From Piezodorus guildinii (Eukaryota; Arthropoda; Insecta; Hemiptera; Pentatomidae), in NCBI GenBank assembly GCA_023052935.1, contig CM041297.1, forward strand, positions 46,376,417 through 46,440,416: DNA of 64,000 nt. Direction: 5' to 3'. Below the pieces are notes generated by a model. The model saw only the letters and a list, made by a program, of their open reading frames with translations. It was not told the origin of the DNA and searched no databases. A program made the translations under genes and the position numbers. Positions 21,067 to 32,432 of this stretch are shown here, in pieces; position 1 is the stretch's first letter, and each line of letters begins with the position of its first letter.

Positions 21067-22382
21067 GAAAGGGAACAAGTTATATAAATTTGCTTAAGAT
21101 CTGTAATGAAACAATGAGGGCGGTTAGTCAAGCCAATAAGATTAAAGAGGATTATCTACCAGATCCTAGATAACTATTCTAATGACTCGTAACAGGTTAA
21201 CTCTATTAACCGTAGGAAGCGGAAATGGATATGTACGAAGAACATTATTCGAATTATTTACATAATCTTTATAATAAAACCTCACCGATTAAACGATTGA
21301 CAATAAACGAAGAATAATAATGACAAAAGATCTCTGCCAAGACGTAAAAGAAATAGCCATATAAATATATCACTTGTTCCTTAATTAAAACAAGTGGAAA
21401 AAATTCTTGATTTGAGAATTTACAATAGCTGTGGTAAACTACCCACAAAATTAATTCAAAACAATTAATTTTTCTAGGCAACATTTCAAAGTTTGGTATC
21501 ATTCCAAAATATCTGTTTAATTTATACTGATTCTTCGAATTCGCACCTTTCTTTTATTATATTTTTATTGTGAACTATTAAAATGAAAGATTTATCTGTC
21601 TAGCAGTCATGGTATTTCTTTCCTATTATAATGAATAATAACTTCCACAGCATATTTCAAGGAACCAAAAATTACTTAGCGACAAAACATAAATGACTGT
21701 CTACTCTAAAATACATACAGTAGAAACACTGCATGACCTTCAAGATCATGGAATAAATGTCCCTATTTACCATTAGGACAATTGATATTTTCAGCGAATA
21801 ATTTTAATCACCTAAAATTAACAAATAATATGGATCATTCATTTATCTTTTGGTGTAGTAACGAAGTAATAAATGATACTAGTCTAATATTTTACTGTCT
21901 ATAATTATATGATACTGGACTAGATTTTCTGGAATTTCATATCAATTTTATAAGTTATTAATAAATAAGAAGTAAAGATAATACCTCATTATTATAATTC
22001 AATTTATTTTATTAGACTCAATCAAAGAATAAATAGATTTAAGCTTCAATTTTTGAAATCCTGTATTTACTACAGTTCGCCAAAAGAATTAGTTAAATCA
22101 ATGTCATTAAAATTTGAGCGGAGGTTACATACACTTCGTGAAAACTCTCAAATCCAAATATTTAAAATCTTGTACACTGTTGAAGAAGTAAGAACATGTT
22201 CAGATCACACTTTCGTTAAGTGTAGTACATAAACCGCAATAGTCATATTCCATTCATAAACTATTTTGTTAGTCATGGAATATCCGAACTCATCAAAAGT
22301 ATCATAGTTTGGGAGCAAAAGTGGAAAATCAAAAAGGAGACATAAGGAATAATAAAAAAAACAACCAATAAAACACTCTCAA

Positions 22383-22386
<4 letters not shown>
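21067..22386. other. Unassigned AT-rich sequence
   Basis: No supported element. The minus frame at 21269-21502 has no resemblance to a known protein. Confidence 0.4.
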
Positions 22387-22429
<43 letters not shown>

Positions 22430-22436
22430 TTAAAAG

Positions 22437-22668
22437 AGCGGCGTGTCTAGTGAGTAGAACACTATCTACTGTTTTCAGGTTCCAGGTTCGAATCTCGACT
22501 GTAGGAGAACATTATTTATTCTGTTATTTCAGCCGTGAGATGAACCTGGAGTATGGTGACCCTCCCAGGGCACATCCATTTACAAAGTGGATACCCAAAA
22601 AACCTATGGCGGCTGGTTGTGACGACCTTGAAATAGTACGAAGCTCTTACGTACTGAGCCCGGGGTTA
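22437..22668 (+). mobile_element. SINE-like unit C (single copy)
   Basis: A tRNA-like head (GTGTCTAGTGAGTAGAACAC, then CCAGGTTCGAATCTCGACTG, a good box B) is followed by about 150 bases of body ending GTACTGAGCCCGG. A (TA)n tract precedes it (22387-22426) and SINE-B follows it immediately. There is no second copy in the window, so the call rests on the head alone. Confidence 0.45.
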
Positions 22669-22670
22669 AC

Positions 22671-22953
22671 TCTAGCAGGGTGGTTAGCATAACATCCTCC
22701 TATGACCAAGGTTCCGGGTTCAAATCAGCAAGTGGCCCTAGGATTTTTTAATGGGAGAAAAAAATCCTTAGTTATGCCGTCCTTCGGAAGGGTTTTAACG
22801 TCCCGAGGTGGTCCCGAAACTGTCCGATGTCAGGTACTCGTTCAAGATCCCTATCCTAATTAAAACCTAGATAGGCAAAATTTAGGTCTCCCCCTGTAGC
22901 ATCGTCCGATTAGCCTCAGCAGCATAAAGGGAAGTTAAATAAATAAACAAACG
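22671..22953 (+). mobile_element. SINE-B copy
   Basis: Head GGGTGGTTAGCATAACATCC and box B CGGGTTCAAATCAGC, the full body and an AAATAAATAAACAAACG tail. It is inserted directly against unit C. Confidence 0.8.
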
Positions 22954-23682
22954 TAATGAGCCCAAAACGCTTATAACTGGTTAAGAGGTACAGGTTTATA
23001 TACATGAAATATAATTATAAATTTAGCAACAATTACATAGATTTGGAATTATGATATTTACACTTCCTTTTTGAAAATCTGGTAAAATGATACGGCTATT
23101 TAAAAGGCCCGTCGTCATAATACGTACTACTTTTTTATAGACAAAACTAAGTTGGAAAAATACAGCTGGTAATATATCATATTGCAGAAATAATAAGCGA
23201 TAAAAAATAATGGATTATTCCTATAATTCACCGTTATGGTAAGAATATATAACCCATTAAAATGGTACACGAGGCATACAATAATCTCAAAACGCCATCT
23301 CATATTTCATATAGAAATATTAGAAGCTATTTGAAGAAGGAAAACCAATAAGTGATAGCCACCTGGATCCAGAATAAAATAAAAATGAGAACGGGAGATA
23401 TACAAGAAGAGAACCGATAAATCCTGAGCAATTTACTATCGAGAGGTACCGCCCTTATTAGAAGTGAGCTAGGGTGCCTGCCTCATAGCGGAGAGGAATT
23501 ACCTCCAGGCTGGCCACTAAACCAAACCAATGGCCTCTTCTTCTTGATATAGTGCTCGCTGTAGGAGATTGCCCGGGGTCTACCGGGACTATTGTTAGTT
23601 ATTTGGTAGCTGTCGAAAGGGGTGCTTTGGCTAGGGTCGGTCAAGATGGAAGGCTCAAATAATTGCTGTCTATGGGTGGGGG
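22954..23682. other. Unassigned; GC-richer part at 23450-23670
   Basis: The stretch TACCGCCCTTATTAGAAG to CTATGGGTGGGGG is more balanced in composition than its neighbours, but I cannot assign it. It abuts the mariner end. Confidence 0.35.
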
Positions 23683-24200
23683 TTGTTCAGAAAATAGTGC
23701 AGGATTTTCGTTGAAAAAAAAGATTAAAACTGTTTTATTTATCAAAATAGTTCCACTACTAGCAATACATATCTTTAGAATTGATAAACTCCATAAACAC
23801 GTTTTATAATACCCTTGAATATTTTGACGGGTGTGTAGTGATGGTGCAGGTGTATAAAAAAATTATTCTTATATGAGAGGTCTGGAGAGTAGGGCGGATG
23901 CGGCAGAGTTATATATCCTAGCTCCAGTAGCTTTTGAAACGTCACACGAGAGACAAGTGGCCAGGATTTATTATTGCCAATTTCATAACCATCATTTTTA
24001 TTTTTGAGCTTTGAGTTTGAGCTTTGAAAATGTTACGCATCTCTTTAATCGAGCCACTGCCCAGAACGTCTTCTGATATCGTAAAGTATCCCACTTTTTA
24101 TCCCAAATAACAATTCTGGATAGAAAAGGGTCGTATTTATTACGTTAAAGATGAGTAGCACAAAATTCATAACACTGTTTTGTATGTTTTTAGGGCGAAA
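23683..24200 (-). pseudogene. mariner transposase fragment
   Basis: On the minus strand, in order, DPFLSRIVIWDKKWDTLRYQ, VSRVTFQKLLELGYITL and PHPPYSPDLSYKN appear with stops between them. These correspond to the catalytic-core approach (usually G-D-E-K-W), the helix before the last aspartate region and the HPPYSPDL block of mariner transposases. At the left edge GGTTGTTCAGAAAATAGTGC looks like a mariner terminal repeat. The N-terminal half and the other terminal repeat are absent. The element is dead. Confidence 0.7.
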
Positions 24201-24837
24201 AAATATTAAATATAAAGAGATGTAGAAGAGATTGTGTTTTATTTATTTATAAATCGAATTTATAAAAAGCACCAGTATACTGTTCTCCGGAACCCGGATT
24301 GGAATACAAGTGAGTGGAATAATTATTTTGTCTATTATAGTTGTAGATCAACCCCAGAGGAGACCTTCCCGGGGGCACACAAAGCCTTTATAAAGGGGTT
24401 GCCGGTTGCCAAAAATTATTGAATATATATTATTTAACAAAATCCTGGCGACTGAGCATGACCACGGCCTAATCATCTCATGTAAGCGGTATATAGCTAA
24501 GAAAAAGTTCAAATTTTTACTGAACCCAAGACCCTCCATATGTTGTAGAGGAGCCTAAAAGTAAAAAAAAAAATTGACAATGAAAAAACATTTATTAATT
24601 AAATAAATTAAACATAAATTGAAGGATTTGAGGAAAGGGGTATTATTTTAAGTGTATCTGAACGAAAAGGTGGATTTTTCCATTCATAAGAATGCAAAAA
24701 GATTCAGATGTTAATACTTTTACTGGACACAACCTGACTAGAAAATATGTTTACACATGGTTCCTCATTTTGATCCTTTATCTCGCAAATTCTCGATGAT
24801 ACGTCATAGAATAAATTCTACACCTATTATTTTTAAA
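24201..24837. other. Unassigned sequence
   Basis: AT-rich, with no feature I can support. Confidence 0.4.
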
Positions 24838-24975
24838 ATACCACCAGTTGGCTGACGGGTCTTACATTACTAGAGGAGAGGCTGCGAGTTAATCTCATTT
24901 TAATTATTTGACTTTAAGTCCTGGGGGGACTAGAATCCGAACTCGCAACCTTCTTGGTAGAATGCGCCAACTCCT
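24838..24975 (-). mobile_element. SINE-A fragment
   Basis: CAGTTGGCTGACGGGTCTTA, then GGACTAGAATCCGAACTCGC (box B region), matches the head and first body part of SINE-A in reverse. The 3' half is missing. Confidence 0.55.
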
Positions 24976-25180
24976 TATTTTTAAAAAAATAATATTTATT
25001 TAACAGATAGACTAATATTTTTTTTTAATTAAAGTTGAAGTTAAAGGTTTTAAGATAAAACAATGACAGATATAATAATTACAATATAATAACGAAAGGG
25101 ATAGTAGAGGGGATAGAGGAAAGCCGGCAGATCGAATGAAGTGATTCATAATGATAGAGTTTTTTTTTGACCTTGAAAAA
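24976..25180. other. Unassigned AT-rich sequence
   Basis: Nothing recognised. Confidence 0.35.
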
Positions 25181-25449
25181 TTAGATGAGGAAGATGGTTG
25201 GGGGTGCGGTCATAAAATAGAAACAGACATTTAAAACAAGTGCTATTTTAATTATGTGCCAACGTTTCGGCCTACATTGTGGACCTTTATCAGGGTTGAC
25301 TCTGAGACGGTGTCTAAAGAAGTCACTGGTATTGAATATGGATGATATAACTGTGTCGAGAATTGGTTGTTTTAGCTAATATAATTATTGAACAATATTT
25401 TAAGAGTGGATATTTTATGACCGCACCCCAAACCATCTTCCTCATCTAA
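25181..25449 (-). mobile_element. Inverted-repeat element carrying a hammerhead-like motif
   Basis: The arms at 25181-25218 and 25412-25449 are 38 bases each and match as reverse complements with a single mismatch (core AGATGAGGAAGATGG). On the minus strand the motif at 25261-25293 lies close to one arm: CTGATAAAGGTCC, loop, GGCCGAAACGTTGG. There is no ORF in the 193 bases between the arms. The layout is the same as at 9049-9762 and 31395-31593. Confidence 0.65.
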
Positions 25450-25784
25450 TGAAGTGAAAGGTATTGAGTGACATTTGGTAACACTTAGTGTCCATAATTT
25501 CCAAGTAGTTTCTGTAGGTAAGACCAATCATTTGATTATTCTAACGTATCTAAGTGTGGTTTGGTGAAGCGGATTGTTAAGCATCTTCCACTCATTGATA
25601 ATATTTCAAGATAAAACTGAGTAAACAAGACTAATCACTAATTACCGGAGCCAACAACAGACCCCATCAATCATGGCCTAAAGCAAACACCACTCAGGAA
25701 CCGATGCTCAAACAAAATCAATCTGTGGATGTGACATTAAATGTTTGGCTACCAAATATGCGCGATGCACGGTGTCCAATGAGA
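25450..25784. other. Unassigned sequence
   Basis: Nothing recognised. Confidence 0.35.
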
Positions 25785-26715
25785 AAAAATCGAAGTATTA
25801 TGATGGAGATTTTTAATCGTACATTATACTTAAAAAATTGGTATCACTCAAACTAAATTATACTTTTAAAATGTACAATCTTCAGCTTTCCAACGACATA
25901 TTAGTATCCATAGGATCAAAAAATAAATGATAAACCCTGAAAAAAATATGTTTGTTCTTTTCTCCTTCATGTGGTCATCAAAATGGTATATTAAACCATT
26001 TTTGATAAAGGCTAATTATATAACATGCTTGATTTTTTCGAACCTAAAGTATTAAATGAGCTTTAAAGGGAAAACTTTTTAAGTTAAGCCGTGTCCGACT
26101 CAGATTGAAACCTACACCATATTAAAAGATTAAAATTTACATCGATGTACTTTGTTTAATTGAAGTGGAGCCCGTGTCTGAGTGGTTAGCGCGCTACTCT
26201 CTCAGGCTAAAGGTTGTGAGTTCGAAAACCAGTCCCGACTTTTTCAAGCAACCGATTTAATGGGGATTCACTTACAGCCTCTCCCTAGCGTATGTGAGAC
26301 CCTACCCTATAAACTTTCATCGAGAAACGTGAATGTATTCATCTAGCAGAACACTACGCGGCCAAAGGCCTACACGGCCTGTCGCGCAAGCGAAGAAAAA
26401 AACTTTGTCTACTTAAAGCCGTTTTTTGAGAAAATCGTAAAAAGGTGCAAAGTGGCATAAAGTGGCTCTTCTGGTTCTCCAATTTGATAAAAAAGTTGCT
26501 GTAACATCTCAGAGGCATATTAGCTTCTAAAATATGAAAGTTCAGTTTTATAAAACTTAATGTTTCAGAGCTAGACTTACCACACACACAGACCTTTTTG
26601 CGGGACTTGTTCATGTAGGCTCTAAAATGTATATTTTTGGCGAAAACTTGGATACGACATTGTCACGACCGCAATATTTTACCTTAGTATATATTTCATA
26701 TATAGGTAATTTAAA
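25785..26715 (-). repeat. Family Z copy, split by SINE-A
   Basis: Contains GCTTTCCAACGACATATTAG, the TTAAGCC/GTGTCCGACTCAGATTGAAA region, CTTCTGGTTCTCCAATTTGA and GACCTTTTTGCGGGACTTG as in the copy at 2875-3715. A SINE-A sits inside at 26166-26395. The left boundary is less clear than the right. Confidence 0.65.
26166..26395 (+). mobile_element. SINE-A inserted in family Z
   Basis: Head GGAGCCCGTGTCTGAGTGGT with box A, then GTGAGTTCGAAAACC (box B), ending GGCCTGTCGCGCAAGCGAAG and an A run. The Z sequence before it (ACTTTGTTTAATTGAAG) and after it (ACTTTGTCTACTTAAAG) agree at 14 of 17 bases, as an aged target-site duplication would. Confidence 0.75.
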
Positions 26716-27109
26716 GTAAAAACTCCTTCCATTATAACTGGCAGTAATGAGAAAACTTTGACAATGACAACTACAATCATTCAAAGCTGTTGGAGCTCCT
26801 AGAAGCTGTGGACAAATGTTCATACATGTTTCACTTTTAAACAACAAAAAAATAAACTAAACCTATTTTGATTTAGTGACCTATCGATGTTTCTGATGAT
26901 GATGAAATATGATAATGATATTATTTATTTATTTTATTTGATATATTATTTACTTATTTTATTAATACCGGCAACAATGGTGATGTTAGCCTACGTAAAA
27001 TATTGATATTTCAAAGATATTACTAACAACAGTTAATAGTTGATGTATAGAGAAGGTTCTAATAAATGAAGTGACAAACATAATTAAATTTTGATATAAA
27101 TAATACAGA
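26716..27109. other. Unassigned AT-rich sequence
   Basis: Nothing recognised. Confidence 0.4.
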
Positions 27110-27450
27110 GAAAAAAAAAAAAAAACACTGCAAATTGTTACACAATATTATTATTTCAAAATAACTATATTAGAGCATAACTGTTTATATAGCTGTTTAC
27201 TAGCAATTAATTAATTCAAACTAAAACAATAAATAATTCAAAGGAAAATGGCATATCAACACTACTAATTTCAAAACGCTCTGCTATTACTGAAACAATT
27301 TCAATCATTATTTTTTCTATTATGTAGGGAATTTGTATTTATTTCTTAATGAATTAGAAAAAATAGATTTTTTAAAAATTCTTTATTCCGGTTATACGAA
27401 TCTAGAACGTAAGCCCTCAAATTTTAAATGTATTATAAAATTAAATATAA
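27110..27450 (+). repeat. Family R3 copy
   Basis: Starts AACACTGCAAATTGTTACAC and includes CTATATTAGAGCATAACTG, ACTACTAATTTCAAAACGCT and TTTCAATCATTATTTTTTC, as in the other R3 copies. It is non-coding. Confidence 0.65.
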
Positions 27451-27539
27451 TGTTTTCTTACAAAGTACGTTTTCCTAATCCCAAAACGATAAGCTCTAAA
27501 TCGGTCAACAAGTGCTTTTTTAAATAAATACACATATAA

Positions 27540-27738
27540 ATTGAAGCAGGGGCGTGTAACAAATAAATATATAAATAAATAGATAATGGTAGAAGAGGAA
27601 TCTGGAAGCGAAGAGGCGACAACTCAAAGTATAGATAAGATGGCTGGCACGGACCCACTGGGACGCCGCCCAACCTCACGGCTATTTCGGTCCCACCGCT
27701 TCCTATTGCAGGATTTATCGTCATTAAATAAATAATTC
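27540..27738. other. Possible retroelement 3' end
   Basis: A GC-richer block (GGTAGAAGAGGAATCTGG to TTGCAGGATTTATCGTC) ends with ATTAAATAAATAATT, a tail-like repeat. I cannot assign a family. Confidence 0.3.
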
Positions 27739-28334
27739 AAGATCACATTAGTAGCTTGAATTAGTATTCCTTCTAACTAAGAGTGACTTCCTTCGCCGCT
27801 GGTTCCAACACCCCGGGCTAATAATTACCTCAGGGTGATATATTATCTTTTAAGGCGGCAAGCCATTAATCATTTCGTCGCGTTTAAAAAAACAACAAAA
27901 AAACGGCTAAATCAGGAGTCATTATGAAGACTTGCGAACCCAAACCTAATATCTTTATAGGCTCATCAGTGTCAGAGGTTTATAGAACGGACGTCTAGCA
28001 GGTCAGAGCATTTTAATACACTTTCGTGTAGTAACACATAATTTACTTTATTATTTTAAAACAAATATTTGTCGACGGCAATAACGTAAGATATATACAA
28101 ATCGAGTTCGGTCATTCCTAAATCAATATTAAGGGTCTTAGACACTATAATATTCGTTAGCCAATGCGAATGATTAATAACCCCAACAATAGTAAAGGGA
28201 TGGTTGCAGAAATGTGAGAAAATAGGCCTTGAGCTACAAGAAAAAACCTATGCCATTTATTATTTGCTGATCACCAGGTATCAATTGCATAAGATGAAGA
28301 ACCAGTAATATTAATATACTTCCTTTCAATTAAG
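27739..28334. other. Unassigned sequence
   Basis: On the minus strand at about 27940-27990 CTGATGAGCCTA and TTAGG pair around a short loop, but the GAAAC half of the hammerhead-like motif is missing. Confidence 0.35.
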
Positions 28335-28412
28335 TCCATTTGTTTGCAACCTCTAATCTCCACCTATTCCTGATAATCCTCCTAGGCGACTGAAAAATAC
28401 GATAAACCTGGA
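28335..28412 (+). mobile_element. Jockey-B LINE fragment (C-terminal)
   Basis: TATTCCTGATAATCCTCCTA and GGCGACTGAAAAATACG equal the codons for IPDNPPRRLKR in Jockey-B. It is very short. Confidence 0.45.
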
Positions 28413-28929
28413 GGAAAAAATAAGAAATATAAAAATATTAATATATAAAATAATGTATACAAAACTAGCACTAACGTGGCTTTTTTAGCAAAGAAATACA
28501 TTGGACTTATCATGGCTAGGTTATCTAGGCTTGTAAATAAGGGTGTATGAATCATTTTAACCTTTCATAGTTTTTAATTAATATGATAATAAGATACGAT
28601 TACACAAAGCGATAAGAGGAACGAATGAATATTTCACAGTGTAACAAGGTCTGAGCAATAAACAAGGAACATCATGTTTAATACCAGCGAATCCGTTTGA
28701 GCTTACCAAAACCTGAAATTTAGTCTGAAAAATTGAAATAGCATATTTATTGGATCGTGCCAAATCAGCAATGAATTCACGGCATGTCAGGCGCGAGGAA
28801 CGTCACAATGCCTAGCGATATCTCTTCTCTGGCATTAGTTAAAGTGAAAGAAAATTATACGTTTCTCATCCATGACCTTTTCAGCCTCCTCTTGATCTTG
28901 TCAGACATTCTGGTAGTGTCCATTTTAAA
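28413..28929. other. Unassigned sequence
   Basis: AT-rich, with no supported element. Confidence 0.4.
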
Positions 28930-29395
28930 AATAAGTGGGTTATAATGTCCTTATATTTAATATTTATCCACTTCGACTATTGCTGTACGTTATACGACGG
29001 TGTTTCTGGGGATCTAGAGGTAAAAATAAAACGCCTAGTTAATTGCTCTCTTCAATTTATCTTCGGGGTCCCTAGATACACCTTCGTATCTTATTTTTAT
29101 CGCGCGTTAAAGTGGCTCTACCCTTCCAATCGTCGCAAGTATTTCCTCGCATCATTTCTTTACCAAGTTATCCAATTTCGCCGCCCATCATACATTTTTG
29201 ACCTCCTACAATTCAAATCCTCTGTCCATTGTACACGCTCCAGGCCTTCGGATTTATACAACAGATCTTTTCTCATTCGATCCTCGAACTCTATGGGATT
29301 CTATCCCTCCTTCCATCCGTCACTCCAACTCTCTTTCTACCTTCAAATCCAGCATATTTAATCACTTAATGAATATCCAGGCTATATAAATAGAA
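28930..29395 (+). pseudogene. CR1-like LINE ORF2 C-terminus, frameshifted
   Basis: One frame gives HFDYCCTLYDGVSGDLEVKI, then KRLVNCSLQFIFGVPRYTFV and ALKWLYPSNRRKYFLASFLY. From about 29220 the protein continues in another frame with LRIYTTDLFSFDP and LWDSIPPSIRHSNSLSTFK. The text RLxxxxxxFIFG, LxWLxxxxRRxY and LWxSIPxxIR is typical of the end of CR1-like LINE proteins. One frameshift separates the halves. The polymerase motifs lie upstream of the truncation. No clear tail follows. Confidence 0.7.
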
Positions 29396-30249
29396 TTGTA
29401 AATAAGCATTTTTTATTTTGTTGTGGTTGTTGTTTTCTTCACATTTAAAAATGTCTAGTTTATATGAGTAATTCTTTACTCGTTCATATGTATTTAATAC
29501 AACACTTTAAGACTACAAAGCACAATTTGTATCTTCTGTATATTTTATTCTAAAGGGACATGTCCAAAGATAATAAAGATTTTTTTTTAAGTATAATTTG
29601 TTATGAAATCCGTATGAATTCGCTGACAGTGGGCATATGCAATTCAAATCGTAAAGATCTGACGAACTAAAAAAAAAAACTTTTTGTTTTGGCAATCTCG
29701 AAAATTTGAGTGGTGAAATAATACACTACTTTAAGTATGTATGTGGCAAAAGCAAGTTTCCCTCTTCAACTTTCATTCGGATGTTGTTTGATTAACTTTA
29801 CAGCAGATAATGATCTAACTAACAGTTCCTTAAATCAGTCAAGAAAACCACAACTTATCAAGTTTCCCTTCAAAGCTGAAAGTTTGCAAGGCATTGTAAG
29901 GCTGTTAAAGACCCAAGGACAACTAAGAGCATGGTGATATTGACACTGTACTTGAGGGAGGTGATAAAAGGTCAACGATCAATAAGGTTGCTATAGTTCT
30001 CTTAGATATGTCCTACCGCAGACCTATCAGTAGGAAATACAGAGCAATCATTTCATCAGATAAAATCTGGTGCGAGAAGCCAACAACTTCCAATGAATTT
30101 CCTACAAGAATGAAAATTTATAAGTTTACATTTCTTGGGAAAAGTTATTTACATAGAAATTCCAAAGAAGTGTGAGGCTTCATGTAATAATCATAACAAT
30201 TAATCAGAAGAGCTTAATTATATTATAAATCATGAGCTTTCAAAGGATA
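29396..30249. other. Unassigned sequence
   Basis: The open frame at 29737-29937 resembles nothing I know. The rest is AT-rich. Confidence 0.4.
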
Positions 30250-30500
30250 TTATTTGTATGTTCGTTTATTTAAAGTCACTTTATGCTACAGTGGCTAATC
30301 GGATGATGCTATAGTGGGAGTTATAAAATGTGCCCATACAGGTCTAATAAGGATAGGGAAATTTAACGAGTACCTGACATCGCACAGGCTCGGGACCACA
30401 TTTTACGTCTCCTCCGAAGGACGCCATAACTAAGGATGTTTTACTCTCAATAAAAAATTCTAGGGCCACCTGTGGGTATGAACCCGCGACATTATAGAGC
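30250..30500 (-). mobile_element. SINE-B copy
   Basis: Tail GTTTATTTAAAGTCACTTTA, body CATCGCACAGGCTCGGGACC and head GGGTATGAACCCGCGAC. The box A end is lost. Confidence 0.75.
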
Positions 30501-31061
30501 AAGGGTATATTATAGACCAATATTACAACTCCTATTTCATAGTTGTTATTTATCAATTCATTACTAACAACGATGATAGATGGTCATTTCTTTCGGGGGG
30601 GAAAAAAGATAAGTACTTTTGGGAGAAGAGATTTTCAAAATTCGACATTTAAACCGTCTTACATTTTTTTTTTAAATAGCAATAAAACCTACCATTAAAA
30701 AAAAACAGTTAATGTTAATTAATATACTGCATCTAATTACATTGATGACTAAAATCAGTTGTATATTTTTTTTGTAATATAGTGATTTTTTTTTTGAAAT
30801 ATGAAATTTAGATTTCTATTACTATACTTTTTTTTTATAAATTCTTTTTGAATATCGGAAATAGGTTTCAACCTGCAGAACTCCTTTTTTTCTCTTTAAG
30901 TTTATTTAAGTCAATTTCCTGCCGAAAACAAGGTGAGATAAGGTGGTTGTTGATGCTAAATAAAAATTAAAAGACACAAAGAAATAAATTATTAAAACAC
31001 AACATTTATCCAATTTGGATAAGACCACACAAATTATAAAAATATAATTTTTTTTTTTTTC
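30501..31061. other. Unassigned AT-rich sequence
   Basis: Many T runs, no supported feature. Confidence 0.4.
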
Positions 31062-31337
31062 GGGAGCCCGTGGCTGAGTGGCTAGCGCGATAGTCTCTCA
31101 TGCTACAGGTTCTGAGTTCGAATCCCAATCCCGGCGGGGCTTTTATAAGGATGTTAAAATATGGGGATTCACTCACAACTTCTCCCCCGGGTATGTGAGA
31201 CCCGTCAGCCAAAGGGTGGCAACTCACAAAATTAGTCGTAGGGAGTGATGACCCTACACTAAAAATTGTATCGTGAAACGTGAGTGTAAGAGTTTACACC
31301 GCGAGACCCAGGGCCTACACGGCCTGTCGCGCCACTG
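31062..31337 (+). mobile_element. SINE-A copy (best preserved)
   Basis: GGGAGCCCGTGGCTGAGTGG carries a good box A and CTGAGTTCGAATCCCAATCC a good box B (31114-31125). The body contains GTGAGACCCGTCAGCC and GTAGGGAGTGATGACCCTAC. It ends ACGGCCTGTCGCGCCACTGG. The head most resembles a Leu- or Ser-type tRNA, which have long arms, but I did not fold it. Confidence 0.8.
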
Positions 31338-31394
31338 GAATAATATTTATTTTTATTAGGTCTATATCATTTAAGGTGAAGGCCTAAGTCTAAA

Positions 31395-31593
31395 AATAAA
31401 CTTGGAGTCTGATATTCAACTTGTTGTTAATCTTGTATGTTATAATTATAAGATTGATTATCTGTAAAGAAACTATTTGTTGCAGATAAAAATTGTTCTT
31501 TACACCAGAAGACGGCATCATAGCCGAAACGTTGTGCATCATCATAACTAAATAAAATAGCGGTAAAGTTAAATACCAGCCTCCAAGTTTATT
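31395..31593 (+). mobile_element. Inverted-repeat element carrying a hammerhead-like motif
   Basis: The arms at 31395-31420 and 31568-31593 match as reverse complements at 23 of 26 bases (AATAAACTTGGAG core). Between them, at 31506-31534, lies CAGAAGACGGCATCATAG then CCGAAACGTTG, with a GGC/GCC stem. The CTGATGA part is altered to AGAAGAC. It encodes no protein. Confidence 0.55.
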
Positions 31594-32164
31594 AATATTT
31601 ATTTTTATTTTATAATACAATGTCATTTGCCCAAATTATCGCCATACGACAAAGAAGAATAAACAAAACAGAGTAAAAGGAAAGTAAATCAACAAAGAAT
31701 AGAGAAATACAATAACAAAACAAACCAGCGTAAAAAATAATGGTAACAATAGGTAATCATATTAAATTACGTAAAGTAAAATAAAATAGGCTCCGTCCAG
31801 AATCGGATCAAAATAAGCCTGGGGTATCTCCTGCCAGTCGTAAAAGGGTCCACTGTGGGACCAGCACAAATAAAGCTGAAAAACCTCAAAGCTGAGGAGG
31901 CCAGGGTCCTACAAGGACCATAGCGCCAATAGATAGATTTACAAAATAAAATAGCTTAAGCTAACCCATCACCAAATTTTATTAAGAATTAACTACATAT
32001 TGTTATTACGAGTTCATTAAAAACTGTTAGAACCCTTTTTGATACAATAAATTAGTTATAATACATGGTTTAAGGCACATCAGTTATTAAAAGAAAAAAA
32101 AAAAAATCTGCCAGATCTCAGGCACCTATCTATGCGTAACTATAATCGTTATTTTAGTTTTTAT
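31594..32164. other. Unassigned sequence
   Basis: A more balanced stretch at 31790-31930 (CTCCTGCCAGTCGTAAAAGG and following) is not recognisable. Confidence 0.35.
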
Positions 32165-32402
32165 TTTCACTTAGTTATGATCGTGAAAATTTTCGAATTA
32201 TATTTTTCGACGGAAATACACTTTAATAAGTTTAATTCTATCAGGGCTTAAACGGCGATATTTAAAATTTTCTTCCTCCATAGTGCCCTTAATCTTGTAC
32301 ACTCAAAAAGATTAACCATATAATTTTAATGACATTAATGAAGGACGGATAATAAGCAAGTTGGAAGAATGTTATGACCAACTAAAGGATAAAAGAGCAA
32401 AA
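32165..32402 (+). repeat. Family Z, internally deleted copy
   Basis: ATCGTGAAAATTTTCGAATT, CGACGGAAATACACTTT, TCAGGGCTTAAACGGCGATA and GACCAACTAAAGGATAAAA follow each other as in longer Z copies, with the middle of the element missing. It lies immediately upstream of the next Z copy in the same direction. Confidence 0.6.
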
Positions 32403-32432
32403 CTACTTTTACTTTCACTTACTTACTATACT

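Noticed and set aside
27940..27990. Seventh hammerhead-like motif on the minus strand
   Set aside because: CTGATGAGCCTA and a pairing TAGG are there, but the GAAACGTT half is absent.
31062..31135. Possible tRNA gene
   Set aside because: Box A and box B are present, but the same unit with a long body recurs at several loci, so it is a SINE head. No proper acceptor-stem closure was seen.
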